From contig JAFKKS010000169.1 of the NCBI GenBank assembly GCA_017304555.1, positions 1 through 32,651 of the forward strand: a DNA stretch of 32,651 nucleotides. Direction: 5' to 3'. This DNA is from Hyphomicrobiales bacterium (GTDB taxonomy: Bacteria > Pseudomonadota > Alphaproteobacteria > Rhizobiales > Xanthobacteraceae). Position numbers and translations under genes: made by a program. This document shows positions 1 through 7,953 of the stretch, piece by piece. The first letter of the stretch is position 1. Each line of letters begins with the position of its first letter. The notes beneath the pieces were generated by a model. It was not told the DNA's origin and ran no database searches. It saw only the letters and a list, made by a program, of their open reading frames with translations.

Positions 1-192
1 GCCAACGCGCTGTTCTATAACGAGCGTACGGCTGACGCCAAGGAGTTCGACCAGGCGTCGCTCGACCAGCCGCTCTCCCGGCGCAAACGTGCCGGCAATG
101 ATCGCCCTGCGCAATTTCGCGACGACTTGCTCGCGCAACGTGCCGCTACTGCGAACGATCTTGAGGACGTTGAAGTCGGCGATCTGATCCAT
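1..192 (-). CDS. GntR-family (FCD/FadR-type) transcriptional regulator, N-terminal fragment cut by window edge
   Basis: Only the first 64 codons are visible; the gene runs off the left edge. They encode a typical winged helix-turn-helix start: a short leader, then LREQVVAKLRRAI (about residues 19-31), the G-x-APGERLVE turn (34-44), and LVELLGVSRTLV (47-58), as in FCD-type GntR repressors. The ATG is fixed by an in-frame TGA two codons upstream (196-198). The effector-binding domain is not in the window. Residues after SRTLV read IEQRVG instead of the usual REAL-R-x-L, so the very edge is either divergent or unreliable. It lies 69 bases downstream of dadA on the same strand and could be co-transcribed. 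GntR/FCD proteins usually bind palindromes with a GTNNAC-like core, and sites of that kind occur three times in this window, so it is a candidate local repressor. Family call is secure; regulon assignment is inference. Confidence 0.8.
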   Translation of the reverse strand, partial: MDQIADFNVLKIVRSSGTLREQVVAKLRRAIIAGTFAPGERLVERRLVELLGVSRTLVIEQRVG

Positions 193-261
193 CGGTCAAA
201 ATCCGTCGAAAGCGCCGCAGCGAAGCTTGGAACAAAGATTGAGCGTCTCGCAACCCGCCCT

Positions 262-1512
262 TCAGCGATATCGCGCCATCGAAAGATCGTCCCATTGGAT
301 ATTCGGCCGCTCGCCTGCGACGATATCCGCAATCAACCGCCCGGAACCGCAGGCCATGGTCCAGCCGAGCGTGCCGTGTCCGGTGTTGAGATAGAGGCCG
401 GGAATGGATGTCGCTCCAATGATGGGCGGACCGTCCGGCGTCATCGGCCGCAGCCCGGTCCAGAACGTTGCCCGGCGGATATCGCCGGCGCCGGGAAACA
501 GGTCCGTCACCGAGTGTTCGAGCGCCAAGCGGCGGCCGGGGCGCAGGGTGCGGTCATACCCTGACAGCTCCGCGGTACCGCCGACGCGGATGCGCGAGCC
601 GAGCCGCGTGATGGCGATCTTATAGGTTTCGTCCATAATCGTGGACGTCGGCGCCGCCGCTTCATCGACGATCGGAACCGTGATCGAGTATCCCTTCACG
701 GGATAGACCGGAATCGAGATACCGAGCGGCCGCAAGAGGTGCGGCGAATAGCTGCCGAGCGCGACGATGCAGGCGTCGCCGCGGAATTCGCCGGTGTCCG
801 TGAGAACGGTGACTCCATCGCCTGAACGCGCGATCGACTGGATCGACGTCTTGTAGCGGAAATCGACGCCCTTCTGCGCTGCGTGCTCCGCGAGACGCGT
901 CGTGAACATGAAGCAGTCGCCGGTTTCATCGCCGGGAAGGCGCAAGCCGCCGACAAACTTTTCTTGCGTCGCGCGCAGCCCCGGCTCGACGCGAATGCAG
1001 CCTTCACGATCGAGTAATTCGTAAGGAACGCCGAGTTCCTTCAGCACCGCGATATCGGATGCGGTTGCATCGAGCTGCGACTGCTTGCGGAACAATTGCA
1101 GCGTGCCGAGCGCACGGCCGTCGTAGGCGATGTCGATCTCCGAACGCAGCGCATCGAGCGTATCGCGGCTATATTCCGCCAGCCGCACCATGCGCTCCTT
1201 GTTGAGCGCATAGCGTGCGGTCGTGCAGTTGCGCAACATTTGAGCAATCCAAACCCACATGCGCGGGTCGAGATGCGGCCGCACGGCGAGCGGCCCATAT
1301 TTCATCAGCAGCCATTTCACAGCTTTGATCGGAACACCGGGGCCGGCCCAAGGCGACGAGTAACCGGGAGAGATCTCGCCGGCATTGGCAAAACTCGTCT
1401 CGAGTGCCGCGCCCTCCTGGCGATCGAGCACCGTCACCTCGTGGCCCGCCCGCGCCAGATAATAGGCGCTGGTCACGCCGATGACGCCGGCGCCTAGGAT
1501 GACAACCTTCAT
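262..1512 (-). CDS. dadA: D-amino-acid dehydrogenase, DadA-type FAD oxidoreductase
   Basis: This 416-aa flavoprotein probably oxidises D-amino acids to 2-oxo acids and ammonia, feeding electrons to the respiratory chain at the inner face of the membrane. It opens with the dinucleotide-binding fold ([20 protein letters not shown], residues 4-23) ending in VTVLD. The DadA-typical stretch [14 protein letters not shown] follows around 37-50, and the C-terminal FAD-binding region ([14 protein letters not shown] and [16 protein letters not shown]) lies near 365-400. Length matches the DadA family. The ATG at 1512 overlaps the stop of the upstream lysR gene by four bases (ATGA), implying translational coupling; GAGAG lies a few bases upstream. 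A longer frame to 1596 exists, but its extra residues are out-of-frame lysR sequence. In this neighbourhood it could remove D-amino acids produced by the hydantoinase/racemase enzymes encoded further right. Family call is strong; the exact substrate is not known. Confidence 0.9.
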   Translation of the reverse strand: MKVVILGAGVIGVTSAYYLARAGHEVTVLDRQEGAALETSFANAGEISPGYSSPWAGPGVPIKAVKWLLMKYGPLAVRPHLDPRMWVWIAQMLRNCTTARYALNKERMVRLAEYSRDTLDALRSEIDIAYDGRALGTLQLFRKQSQLDATASDIAVLKELGVPYELLDREGCIRVEPGLRATQEKFVGGLRLPGDETGDCFMFTTRLAEHAAQKGVDFRYKTSIQSIARSGDGVTVLTDTGEFRGDACIVALGSYSPHLLRPLGISIPVYPVKGYSITVPIVDEAAAPTSTIMDETYKIAITRLGSRIRVGGTAELSGYDRTLRPGRRLALEHSVTDLFPGAGDIRRATFWTGLRPMTPDGPPIIGATSIPGLYLNTGHGTLGWTMACGSGRLIADIVAGERPNIQWDDLSMARYR

Positions 1513-2417
1513 GATGCTCTCGCCGTGATGCCGGGAATTAAATGCTCGACCAGAAGCCGGGCTGCGATCGGAAGCTGGCCGAAGCCACGCACGCACAGGC
1601 GATGCTGGCGAACGGCCCAGGGTTCATCGAGCCGCAGCGACACGATGCCGGTCACGCGCGACAGGCACGTTGCGATGCGCTCATTGACGAACGCGATTCC
1701 GAGATTCGCTTCCACCATCCGGCACGCCGCCTCGGAACTACTGACGCGGATACGCGTCCGCAAAACGCGACCCGCCTCGACATAGGCGCGAGACAACACG
1801 GCATCGATGGAGCTGTTCGGCTCCTGATCGACAAGATCGAAATCGAGCAAATCTGAAAACCGAACCGATTTCCGGCGCGCCAACTCGTGGCCTTTCGGGA
1901 CGACCACGGCGATGCGGTCCTGCTTGTACTTGAAGACCTGCAGATCCGCCGTCGGAAACTCTCCGGCAAAAATGCCGATATCGGCAACATTGTCGATGAT
2001 CGACTGCACGACGGCGTGGCTCGTCTGCGCCTGAAAACTCACCTGCACCAGCGGGAACCGGTCGAGAAACGCGCTCAACTCTTCCGGCAAGTACCCAAAA
2101 ATCGTGGATTCGTTCGCCACCACGCGAATGCTCCCCCGCGTTCCTTTGGCGAATTCATGCAATTCCCCTTCCAGGTCGTCGACGGAGCGCAGGATTTCGC
2201 GCGCATGGCGTAGAAGCGCGAGGCCTTCCGGCGTTGGCTCCACACCCTTATGAAGGCGATGCAGAAGCTCGATCTTGAACGTCTCCTCCAGAAACGAAAT
2301 GCGCTTGCTCACCGCGGAATTCGCGATGTTGTAGCGCTCGGCCGCCTTGGTCAGGCTGCTTTCCTCGACGACGGCAACAAAGAGCCGCAGTGTCAGCAAA
2401 TCCACGCGCGGACTCAT
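1509..2417 (-). CDS. LysR-family transcriptional regulator
   Basis: This is a 302-aa LysR-type regulator. The N-terminal winged HTH covers about residues 1-65: [38 protein letters not shown], then LLHR and [15 protein letters not shown]. It continues into the linker helix and a periplasmic-binding-protein-like effector domain (about 90-295). The chosen ATG begins [13 protein letters not shown], the canonical length before the HTH. The open frame extends 43 codons further upstream, but that part is arginine/glycine-rich and unlike the family. The gene is the promoter-proximal partner of dadA, overlapping it by ATGA, so regulator and enzyme are translated together. This is unusual, since LysR genes are more often divergent from their targets. 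An inverted repeat ATATTGC-N18-GCAATAT lies 49-80 bases upstream of the ATG and may be an autoregulatory site. The effector is unknown. Confidence 0.9.
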   Translation of the reverse strand: MSPRVDLLTLRLFVAVVEESSLTKAAERYNIANSAVSKRISFLEETFKIELLHRLHKGVEPTPEGLALLRHAREILRSVDDLEGELHEFAKGTRGSIRVVANESTIFGYLPEELSAFLDRFPLVQVSFQAQTSHAVVQSIIDNVADIGIFAGEFPTADLQVFKYKQDRIAVVVPKGHELARRKSVRFSDLLDFDLVDQEPNSSIDAVLSRAYVEAGRVLRTRIRVSSSEAACRMVEANLGIAFVNERIATCLSRVTGIVSLRLDEPWAVRQHRLCVRGFGQLPIAARLLVEHLIPGITARAS

Positions 2418-2465
2418 AGTAACAAGGCGCTCCACACCACGGCGCCGACCGCGCCCAAACCGGGA

Positions 2466-2497
2466 ATATTGCGCACCGTGGGAGGTGGGAGCAATAT
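2466..2497. promoter_or_regulatory. Candidate LysR-type operator dyad
   Basis: A perfect 7-base inverted repeat, ATATTGC at 2466-2472 and GCAATAT at 2491-2497, is separated by 18 bases. It sits in the 161-base gap upstream of the LysR gene. AT-rich arms in a GC-rich intergenic region, with arm centres 25 bases apart, could suit a dimer of dimers bound to one DNA face. The position suits autoregulation. The spacing is longer than the classical T-N11-A LysR box, so this is tentative. Confidence 0.35.
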
Positions 2498-2565
2498 CGC
2501 CGCGGCCTGAACGCTGCCGGTTAAATGGCGGAAGCGCCGGAATCACAACCTATCGCGCTGATATG

Positions 2566-2591
2566 GCGCACCCGCCGATCAGTGGGTGCGC
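2566..2591 (-). terminator. Stem-loop at the 3' end of the aminotransferase gene
   Basis: GCGCACCC (2566-2573) and GGGTGCGC (2584-2591) form a perfect 8-bp stem with a 10-base loop. The aminotransferase stop codon (2579-2581) lies inside the loop. No T-run follows on the minus strand, so it is not a canonical intrinsic terminator. It may act as an mRNA 3'-end stabiliser or a weak attenuator between the aminotransferase gene and lysR. Confidence 0.35.
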
Positions 2592-3937
2592 AACTCTGAG
2601 TGCGCCTTGTCCAGCGTCTTCTTCAGGCGCGCCAGCATCTCGTCCACCTGCTCCTCGGTGATGATGAGCGGCGGCGAGAAGGCCACGCGATTGCCGATGA
2701 AGCGCAGGATCAAGCCATTGGCTTTAGCCTGGTCCTGAATGCGCGACGCGCCCTGTAGCGGTTCACGGGTCTTTTTGTTGGAGACGAGGTCGAGGCCGGC
2801 AATCAGGCCTACCCCACGCGCGTCACCGACAAGCGGGTGATCCGCGAGCTTTGCAAGGCCCTTCTGGAAATGGGCGCCGACGCGCTTCACATGCTGAACG
2901 ATATCGATCTCATCATAGATCTTCAGGACTTCGAGCGCGACCGCCGCGGCAACCGGATGGCCGGTATAGGTGTAGCCATGCGCGAAGCTGCCGAGCTTGC
3001 CGCTCTGCGCCAACATCGCCTTGTAGACCTTCTCGTTGATGAGCAGCGCCGAGATCGGTTGGATCGCCGCGGAGAGCGCTTTCGCGCACGAGATGATGTC
3101 GGGTTGCAGATTGTAGGTCTGCGATCCCCACATATTGCCGGTCCGGCCGAAGCCGCAGATCACCTCGTCCGCGACGAACAGGATGTCGTACTTCTTCAGG
3201 ATTGCCTGCACCTTCTCGAAATAGGTTTTCGGCGGCAGGATGGCGCCGCCCGCGCCCATCACCGGCTCCGCGAAGAAGGCCGCAACCGTCTCCGGCCCCT
3301 CCTCCAGGATCATCGCCTCGAGCGCATCGGCCATCCGCGTCGCGAAGGCTTCCTCGCTCTCGCCCTCATTGTGCCGGCGGTAGTAATGCGGGTTCTCGGT
3401 GTGACGGAACTGCGGGAACGGCAAGCCGAAGTCGGCATGCATCTCCGGCTTGCCGGAAGCGCTGATCGAAACCGCCGTGCTGCCATGGTAGGCGCCCATG
3501 CGGCTGATGATCTTGCGCTTCTCCGGCTTGCCGATCGCGTGATGGTAATACCAGACGAGCTTGATCGCGGTGTCGTTCGCCTCGGAACCCGAGCACTGCA
3601 GCAGCACCTTCGACATCGGCACCGGCGCGATCTGGATCAGCTTCTCGGCAAGGTCGATGGCCGCCTCGTGCGAGTGGCTGCGGTAGCTGTGATAAAATCC
3701 AAGCTTGCGGATTTGATCGTAAGCGACCTTGGCAAGACGCTCGTTCGAGAAGCCGAGCGACGCGCACCAGAGCCCCGCCGCGCCTTCGATATATTCGCGG
3801 TTGTTGTCGTCGTAGACGTAGATGCCGTCGCCGCGCGAAATCACCATCGGCCCGTTCTGCTCATGGGCCTGCAGGTTCGTTTGCGGGTGAATGTAATATT
3901 CGATGTCGCGCGCCCGCGTGGAATTGGCGATTGTCAT
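2579..3937 (-). CDS. Class III (omega) aminotransferase, PLP-dependent
   Basis: This 452-aa fold-type I aminotransferase of class III probably moves an amino group from an omega-amino acid, beta-amino acid or diamine to an oxo acid such as pyruvate. Diagnostic features are the PLP phosphate/cofactor loop SGSEAND (116-122), the aromatic YHG (150-152), the acidic residue in VADEVICGFGRTG (D257, bonding the pyridine nitrogen) and the internal-aldimine lysine in SCAKALSA (K286). FAHGYTYTGHPVAAA follows, as in the putrescine/taurine/beta-alanine:pyruvate subgroup. Length is normal. AAGGA lies 11 bases upstream of the ATG. The 180-base gap to the upstream ligase gene holds no gene and no obvious terminator, so co-transcription is possible. 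It could process beta-alanine-like or amine products from pyrimidine or ureide breakdown, but the substrate is not readable from sequence. Confidence 0.9.
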   Translation of the reverse strand: MTIANSTRARDIEYYIHPQTNLQAHEQNGPMVISRGDGIYVYDDNNREYIEGAAGLWCASLGFSNERLAKVAYDQIRKLGFYHSYRSHSHEAAIDLAEKLIQIAPVPMSKVLLQCSGSEANDTAIKLVWYYHHAIGKPEKRKIISRMGAYHGSTAVSISASGKPEMHADFGLPFPQFRHTENPHYYRRHNEGESEEAFATRMADALEAMILEEGPETVAAFFAEPVMGAGGAILPPKTYFEKVQAILKKYDILFVADEVICGFGRTGNMWGSQTYNLQPDIISCAKALSAAIQPISALLINEKVYKAMLAQSGKLGSFAHGYTYTGHPVAAAVALEVLKIYDEIDIVQHVKRVGAHFQKGLAKLADHPLVGDARGVGLIAGLDLVSNKKTREPLQGASRIQDQAKANGLILRFIGNRVAFSPPLIITEEQVDEMLARLKKTLDKAHSELRTH

Positions 3938-4117
3938 TGTTCGATGGGTCCTTGTGGAATTGGGGCTACGGCCAAACCGGCCAGGCGCTCCGGAATCTTA
4001 ATGATTGGCGATCTTACCAATCGTCCTGCATCCTAGAACGCCCGCGCTACGGCGGAATTCTCCGTTTGGAAACGCTGTTTGACGGACGGCGATTGCAAGT
4101 TCGATCGCAACTGTTCC

Positions 4118-5779
4118 TCACGGGCCGCTCCACCGTATCGGAGTAGCGTGAATTTCGCCAGACGCCACCATGCGCGCCAATTCTCGCTTCAGGATCTTGC
4201 CGCTCGCGGTCAGCGGGAACGTTTCAACGCAGAGGAAATATTCCGGCATCTCGTAACGCGACAGTTCAAGTCGATGCAGATGCGCCAGGATTTCATCGCC
4301 CGTCGGCGCCGTATCGGCGTGTGCGATGACGGCGAGACACATCCGCTCTCCCAGCCTCTCGTCGGGAACAGGAAACGCCGCCGCCTTCAGCACGCCCGCG
4401 TGGCGCATCGCGAGGTCTTCAACCTTCGCCGGATGAATGTTGTGCCCGCCCCGGATGATGAGGTCTTTCTTCCGCCCGACGATCTCGAAGTTCTCGCCGA
4501 CCTGCCGCGCAAGATCGCCGGTCATGAACCAGCCGTCGCGGTTCAGCGAACGCTCGGTCGTCGCCTGATCGTCGAAATAACCGAGCATTTGGCTGGCCCC
4601 GCACACGCCGACCTCCCCGACCGCACCAGCCGGAGCCGGCCTGTCCGCATCGTCATGATCCCACAGCGCAATCTCCATGCCATCGGCACAGCGCCCGCAA
4701 GTCTCGACGATCACCGAGGTCGGGTCATCGCGGCGGGTGTAAAGAAACGAACAGTTCTCAGTCATGCCGTAGGTGTTCTGCGGCACCACGCCAAGATCGA
4801 GCAAGAACTCAGCCAATTGCTGCGGAATAGCCGAACCGGCAAGCTGAAACGCCCGCACGGCGCCAAGGCTCGTCGCATCGCGGCGGCGCAACTCAGTGAG
4901 AAGATCGATCGCATGCGTAGGCACGCCGATTAGGTAGGTCGCGCCGGTTTCGATGATGCGATCGAGCATCCGTTTCTGATCGAGCGGCCCATGCAGCACC
5001 AGTTCACCGCCGCAGGCGAGCGCAATCGCCAGGCTCACCGTGCCCATATTGTGGCTCATCGGGCTCAGCGTGTAGATCACCGCGGACGTATCGAGCTGCC
5101 AGTCGCGCGCGATCACGCGGCCGTTAGACAAAAGCGTATTGTCGGAGTGCATGACGCCTTTCGGCTGTCCGGTCGTGCCCGAGGTGAAGGCAAGATAAAA
5201 AACGCGATCGGGAGTGGTCGAATAGGCGCGCTCGCTGCGACGCGCTGCCGGAATCCCTTCATGCTGCTCTGCTTGGCCAAGCGCGATATCGGCGAGCGGC
5301 GTGAGCGGAAAAGCGCAACGGATGGAACCGACGCTTCCCAGTTCCGTAAAAATATCCCGCCGCGCGCTGTCTGCCCCCCAGCCGCGCTCGCCGATCAGCG
5401 CCACAGCGCCGCAACGCTCAAGCAATGCAAGCACGTCGCCCGTCGTCGAATCACGATGTAAGGACGGCACGCAGACGTAGTCCATGCGCGAGCAGGCAAG
5501 CAGCGCGACAACCGACTCGACGCGGCTCGGCTGCCAGACGGCGACGCGCTCGCCAGGCCGCACGCCGCGCGCCGCGAGTCCATCCGCAAGCGCATCGGTC
5601 CACGCGAGAAGTTGTGCATAGGTCAAACGCCGCGCACCGTCCCGAACCGCCCATGCGCCTGGCTGCTGCTCCACCCAGAAAAGCAGGCGTGCGTAAAAAG
5701 TGTCGGCTTTCCAGTGCCCCTGCGCGTAATGCCGGGACGCCCTCGCAAAGTCGAACAAGGACAGCAGTCGATGCATCAT
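4118..5779 (-). CDS. Acyl-CoA synthetase / AMP-dependent ligase (ANL superfamily)
   Basis: This 553-aa adenylate-forming ligase activates a carboxylic acid with ATP and transfers it to CoA. The motifs are in the expected order: the P-loop-like FTSGTTGQPKGVMH (about 198-211), YGMTENCSF (A5 region), FMTGDLAR with the ribose-binding Asp, GRKKDLIIRGGHNI hinge region, and the C-terminal LTASGKILKREL with catalytic lysine K528. The N-terminus (FARASRHYAQGHW) resembles cyclohexanecarboxylate/medium-chain acyl-CoA ligases, which is a weak hint of a small cyclic or branched acid substrate. Two adjacent ATG codons begin the frame (5779, 5776), with no strong Shine-Dalgarno. It is divergent from hyuA. 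Its predicted promoter (TTGCCG-N17-TACAAT, minus strand 5846-5818) shares the operator with hyuA. Its inclusion suggests that the carbon skeleton of the substrate ends as a CoA thioester. Confidence 0.87.
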   Translation of the reverse strand: MMHRLLSLFDFARASRHYAQGHWKADTFYARLLFWVEQQPGAWAVRDGARRLTYAQLLAWTDALADGLAARGVRPGERVAVWQPSRVESVVALLACSRMDYVCVPSLHRDSTTGDVLALLERCGAVALIGERGWGADSARRDIFTELGSVGSIRCAFPLTPLADIALGQAEQHEGIPAARRSERAYSTTPDRVFYLAFTSGTTGQPKGVMHSDNTLLSNGRVIARDWQLDTSAVIYTLSPMSHNMGTVSLAIALACGGELVLHGPLDQKRMLDRIIETGATYLIGVPTHAIDLLTELRRRDATSLGAVRAFQLAGSAIPQQLAEFLLDLGVVPQNTYGMTENCSFLYTRRDDPTSVIVETCGRCADGMEIALWDHDDADRPAPAGAVGEVGVCGASQMLGYFDDQATTERSLNRDGWFMTGDLARQVGENFEIVGRKKDLIIRGGHNIHPAKVEDLAMRHAGVLKAAAFPVPDERLGERMCLAVIAHADTAPTGDEILAHLHRLELSRYEMPEYFLCVETFPLTASGKILKRELARMVASGEIHATPIRWSGP

Positions 5780-5800
5780 CGCGCCGCATAACTTTCGTTT

Positions 5801-5846
5801 TTGACAAGCCTCCGTCGATTGTATTCAATGGCACACAATCCGGCAA
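5801..5846. promoter_or_regulatory. Overlapping divergent promoters with GntR-type operator between the ligase gene and hyuA
   Basis: Plus strand, toward hyuA: a perfect -35 TTGACA (5801-5806), 17-base spacer, and -10-like TTCAAT (5824-5829). Minus strand, toward the ligase: -35-like TTGCCG (5846-5841), 17-base spacer, and TACAAT (5823-5818). The palindrome-like ATTGTATTCAAT (5818-5829) covers both -10 elements; its core differs at one base from TTGTATACAA found near 18228. A repressor bound here would block both directions. Promoter calls rest on hexamer match and spacing only. Confidence 0.6.
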
Positions 5847-5865
5847 CGAGGCATGACGTTCGCTT

Positions 5866-7953
5866 ATGATACGGATCGCATTTGATATCGGCGGAACCTT
5901 CACCGATTTCGTTCTCGAGGATACACGAACAGGGAAGCGCCATTTCGGAAAGCTTCCTTCAACGCCAAGCGAGCCTGCGCGCGGTGTGCTTGAGGGCCTG
6001 GGGGAAATCCTCCAGCGCACCGGCGTCCCTGCCGGCGATGTCACGACGCTGCTGCACGCCACGACGGTTGCGACGAACGCGGTGCTCGAGCGCAAAGGCG
6101 CGAAAACCGCGCTCATCACCACCAAGGGTTTCCGCGATATCCTCATCATCGGACGCCAGAAGCGCTACGAAACTTACGATCTCTACCTGGACAAACCGCA
6201 ACCACTGGTTCGGCGGCGCGATATTTTCGAGCTTGCCGAGCGAGTCCACTATGACGGGCGCGTGGAGAGCAAGGCGCAGGCGAAAGAGATCGACGCCCTG
6301 CTCAACGAGATTCATGAGCGCGGCTACGAGTCGCTCGCCGTGTCGCTGCTGCATGCTTACGCCGACCCCTCGCACGAACGGCTCATCGGCGAGCGTGCTG
6401 CCGCGGTCAACGGCAGCCTGTCGATCTCGCTCTCGTCGGACGTCTCCGCGAAGTTCCGCGAGTACGAGCGCACCAGCACGGCCGTCGCCAATGCCTACAT
6501 CAAGCCGCTCGTCGGTAAATATGTGCGGGCGCTGGAGAAGTCGCTGGCGGCGCGCGGCGTCAACGCCGACCTTTTCCTCATGCAGTCGAACGGCGGCCTG
6601 GTGTCGCCGGAACTCGCCGCGGAAAACCCTATCCGTATCGTCGAGTCGGGGCCGGCCGCCGGCGTGTTGATGTGCGCCGAAGTCGGCCGCGAGGAAGGCT
6701 TCGACCACGTCCTGACATTCGATATGGGCGGCACGACCGCGAAGCTCGGCGCGATCGATCACGGCGTGCCTGCGATCGTGCCAACCTTTGAGGTCGATCA
6801 GGTCCGCTACCGCAAGGGCAGCGGACTGCCGCTCAACATCGCGGCCATCGAGCTTCTCGAGATCGGCGCCGGCGGCGGCAGCATCGGCACGACCGACATG
6901 GGCCTCATCAAGGTCGGCCCCGAGAGTTCGGGCGCCGAGCCCGGTCCTATTTGCTACGGGCGCGGCGGCACACGCCCCACCGTCACCGACGCCAACCTGG
7001 TGCTCGGCTATCTGGACTCCAAGTCCTTCAACGGTGGCGCGATGCCACTCGATCTAAGTGGCGCGACGGCCGGTGTCGCGAAACATATTGGCGAACCGCT
7101 TGGCCTGGAGCCCGCCGAGGCGGCCTGGGGCATCTATACGATCGCGAACACGAACATGGAACGCGCTATGCGCATCGTGTCCGTCGAGCGCGGCCGCGAT
7201 CCGCGCAAATACACGATGGTTGCATTCGGCGGCGCCGGGCCGCTGCACGCCTGCCGGCTGGCGCGCGCCATCGGAATCCCCAAGGTGATCGTGCCGCATG
7301 GCGCGGGTGTCGGATCCGCGATCGGGCTTCTCGAAGCGAACAGCAAGCTCGATCAGTCGATCACGCGTGTGCTGCGCCTTGCGCCCGGCGTCGAGAATTC
7401 CGCAGCCGAAATCTACGCAGACCTCGAAAGGCGCGTTCAGCGCGATCTCGACCGCTTGCGCAGCCAGGCCAAGCCGGTCTGGTCGCGTTTCGCGTATATG
7501 CGTTATGCTGGCCAGGGTCACGAAATCCGCGTCGACCTGCCGGACGGCGCGCTCGACGCAACGTTTGCCGACGAAGCCACCAAGCGCTTTCAGGAGGCAT
7601 ACGCACAGGTCTACGGATATCGGGACCGTGGTGCGGGCATCGAAATCGTCGACTGGTATCTCGCGGCAACATTGCCGAACACCGTCACGAGCGGGCGCGA
7701 GAAACCGGCGCTTCCCGATAAAGCCGGGACTGCCAAGCGCGGAGAGCGCAAAGCCTATTTCCCCGAGAAGAGAGGTTTCGTCGATTGCGCGGTCTATGAT
7801 CGCTATGCGCTTGCGCGCGGCGAGGTCATAGAAGGCCCGGCAATCATCGAGGAGCGCGAGTCGACGGTGCTTGTCCTGCCGGGCGACAGCGCATCGGTCA
7901 GCGAGCACGGCAATCTGGTGATTATGGTGGGTGACGATGACGAAGGCGCGTGA
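5866..7953 (+). CDS. hyuA: Hydantoinase/oxoprolinase subunit A (HyuA, ATP-dependent N-methylhydantoinase type)
   Basis: This 695-aa subunit belongs to the ATP-dependent hydantoinase/oxoprolinase/acetone-carboxylase superfamily. With HyuB it couples ATP hydrolysis to opening of a cyclic amide such as a hydantoin or 5-oxoproline. It begins with the ASKHA-type phosphate loop FDIGGTFTDFVLE (6-18), followed by HATTVATNAVLERKGAKTALITT. VESGPAAGV and the second nucleotide loop FDMGGTTAKLGAID come mid-protein, then GAGGGSIG, and VAFGGAGPLHA toward the C-terminal part. Length is typical. The start is the ATG that immediately precedes the conserved IRIAFDIGG; only a weak GAGG lies upstream. It overlaps hyuB at the 3' end, consistent with a stoichiometric complex. 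The operator over its promoter links it to the importer, amidase and tcuA-like units. Substrate cannot be fixed; hydantoin, N-methylhydantoin and oxoproline types are all possible. Confidence 0.93.
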   Translation: MIRIAFDIGGTFTDFVLEDTRTGKRHFGKLPSTPSEPARGVLEGLGEILQRTGVPAGDVTTLLHATTVATNAVLERKGAKTALITTKGFRDILIIGRQKRYETYDLYLDKPQPLVRRRDIFELAERVHYDGRVESKAQAKEIDALLNEIHERGYESLAVSLLHAYADPSHERLIGERAAAVNGSLSISLSSDVSAKFREYERTSTAVANAYIKPLVGKYVRALEKSLAARGVNADLFLMQSNGGLVSPELAAENPIRIVESGPAAGVLMCAEVGREEGFDHVLTFDMGGTTAKLGAIDHGVPAIVPTFEVDQVRYRKGSGLPLNIAAIELLEIGAGGGSIGTTDMGLIKVGPESSGAEPGPICYGRGGTRPTVTDANLVLGYLDSKSFNGGAMPLDLSGATAGVAKHIGEPLGLEPAEAAWGIYTIANTNMERAMRIVSVERGRDPRKYTMVAFGGAGPLHACRLARAIGIPKVIVPHGAGVGSAIGLLEANSKLDQSITRVLRLAPGVENSAAEIYADLERRVQRDLDRLRSQAKPVWSRFAYMRYAGQGHEIRVDLPDGALDATFADEATKRFQEAYAQVYGYRDRGAGIEIVDWYLAATLPNTVTSGREKPALPDKAGTAKRGERKAYFPEKRGFVDCAVYDRYALARGEVIEGPAIIEERESTVLVLPGDSASVSEHGNLVIMVGDDDEGA

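Noticed and set aside
2837..4036. Plus-strand open frame of 399 aa opposite the aminotransferase gene
   Set aside because: The minus strand carries all PLP-enzyme motifs; the plus frame is rich in Arg, Asp and Val and resembles no family.
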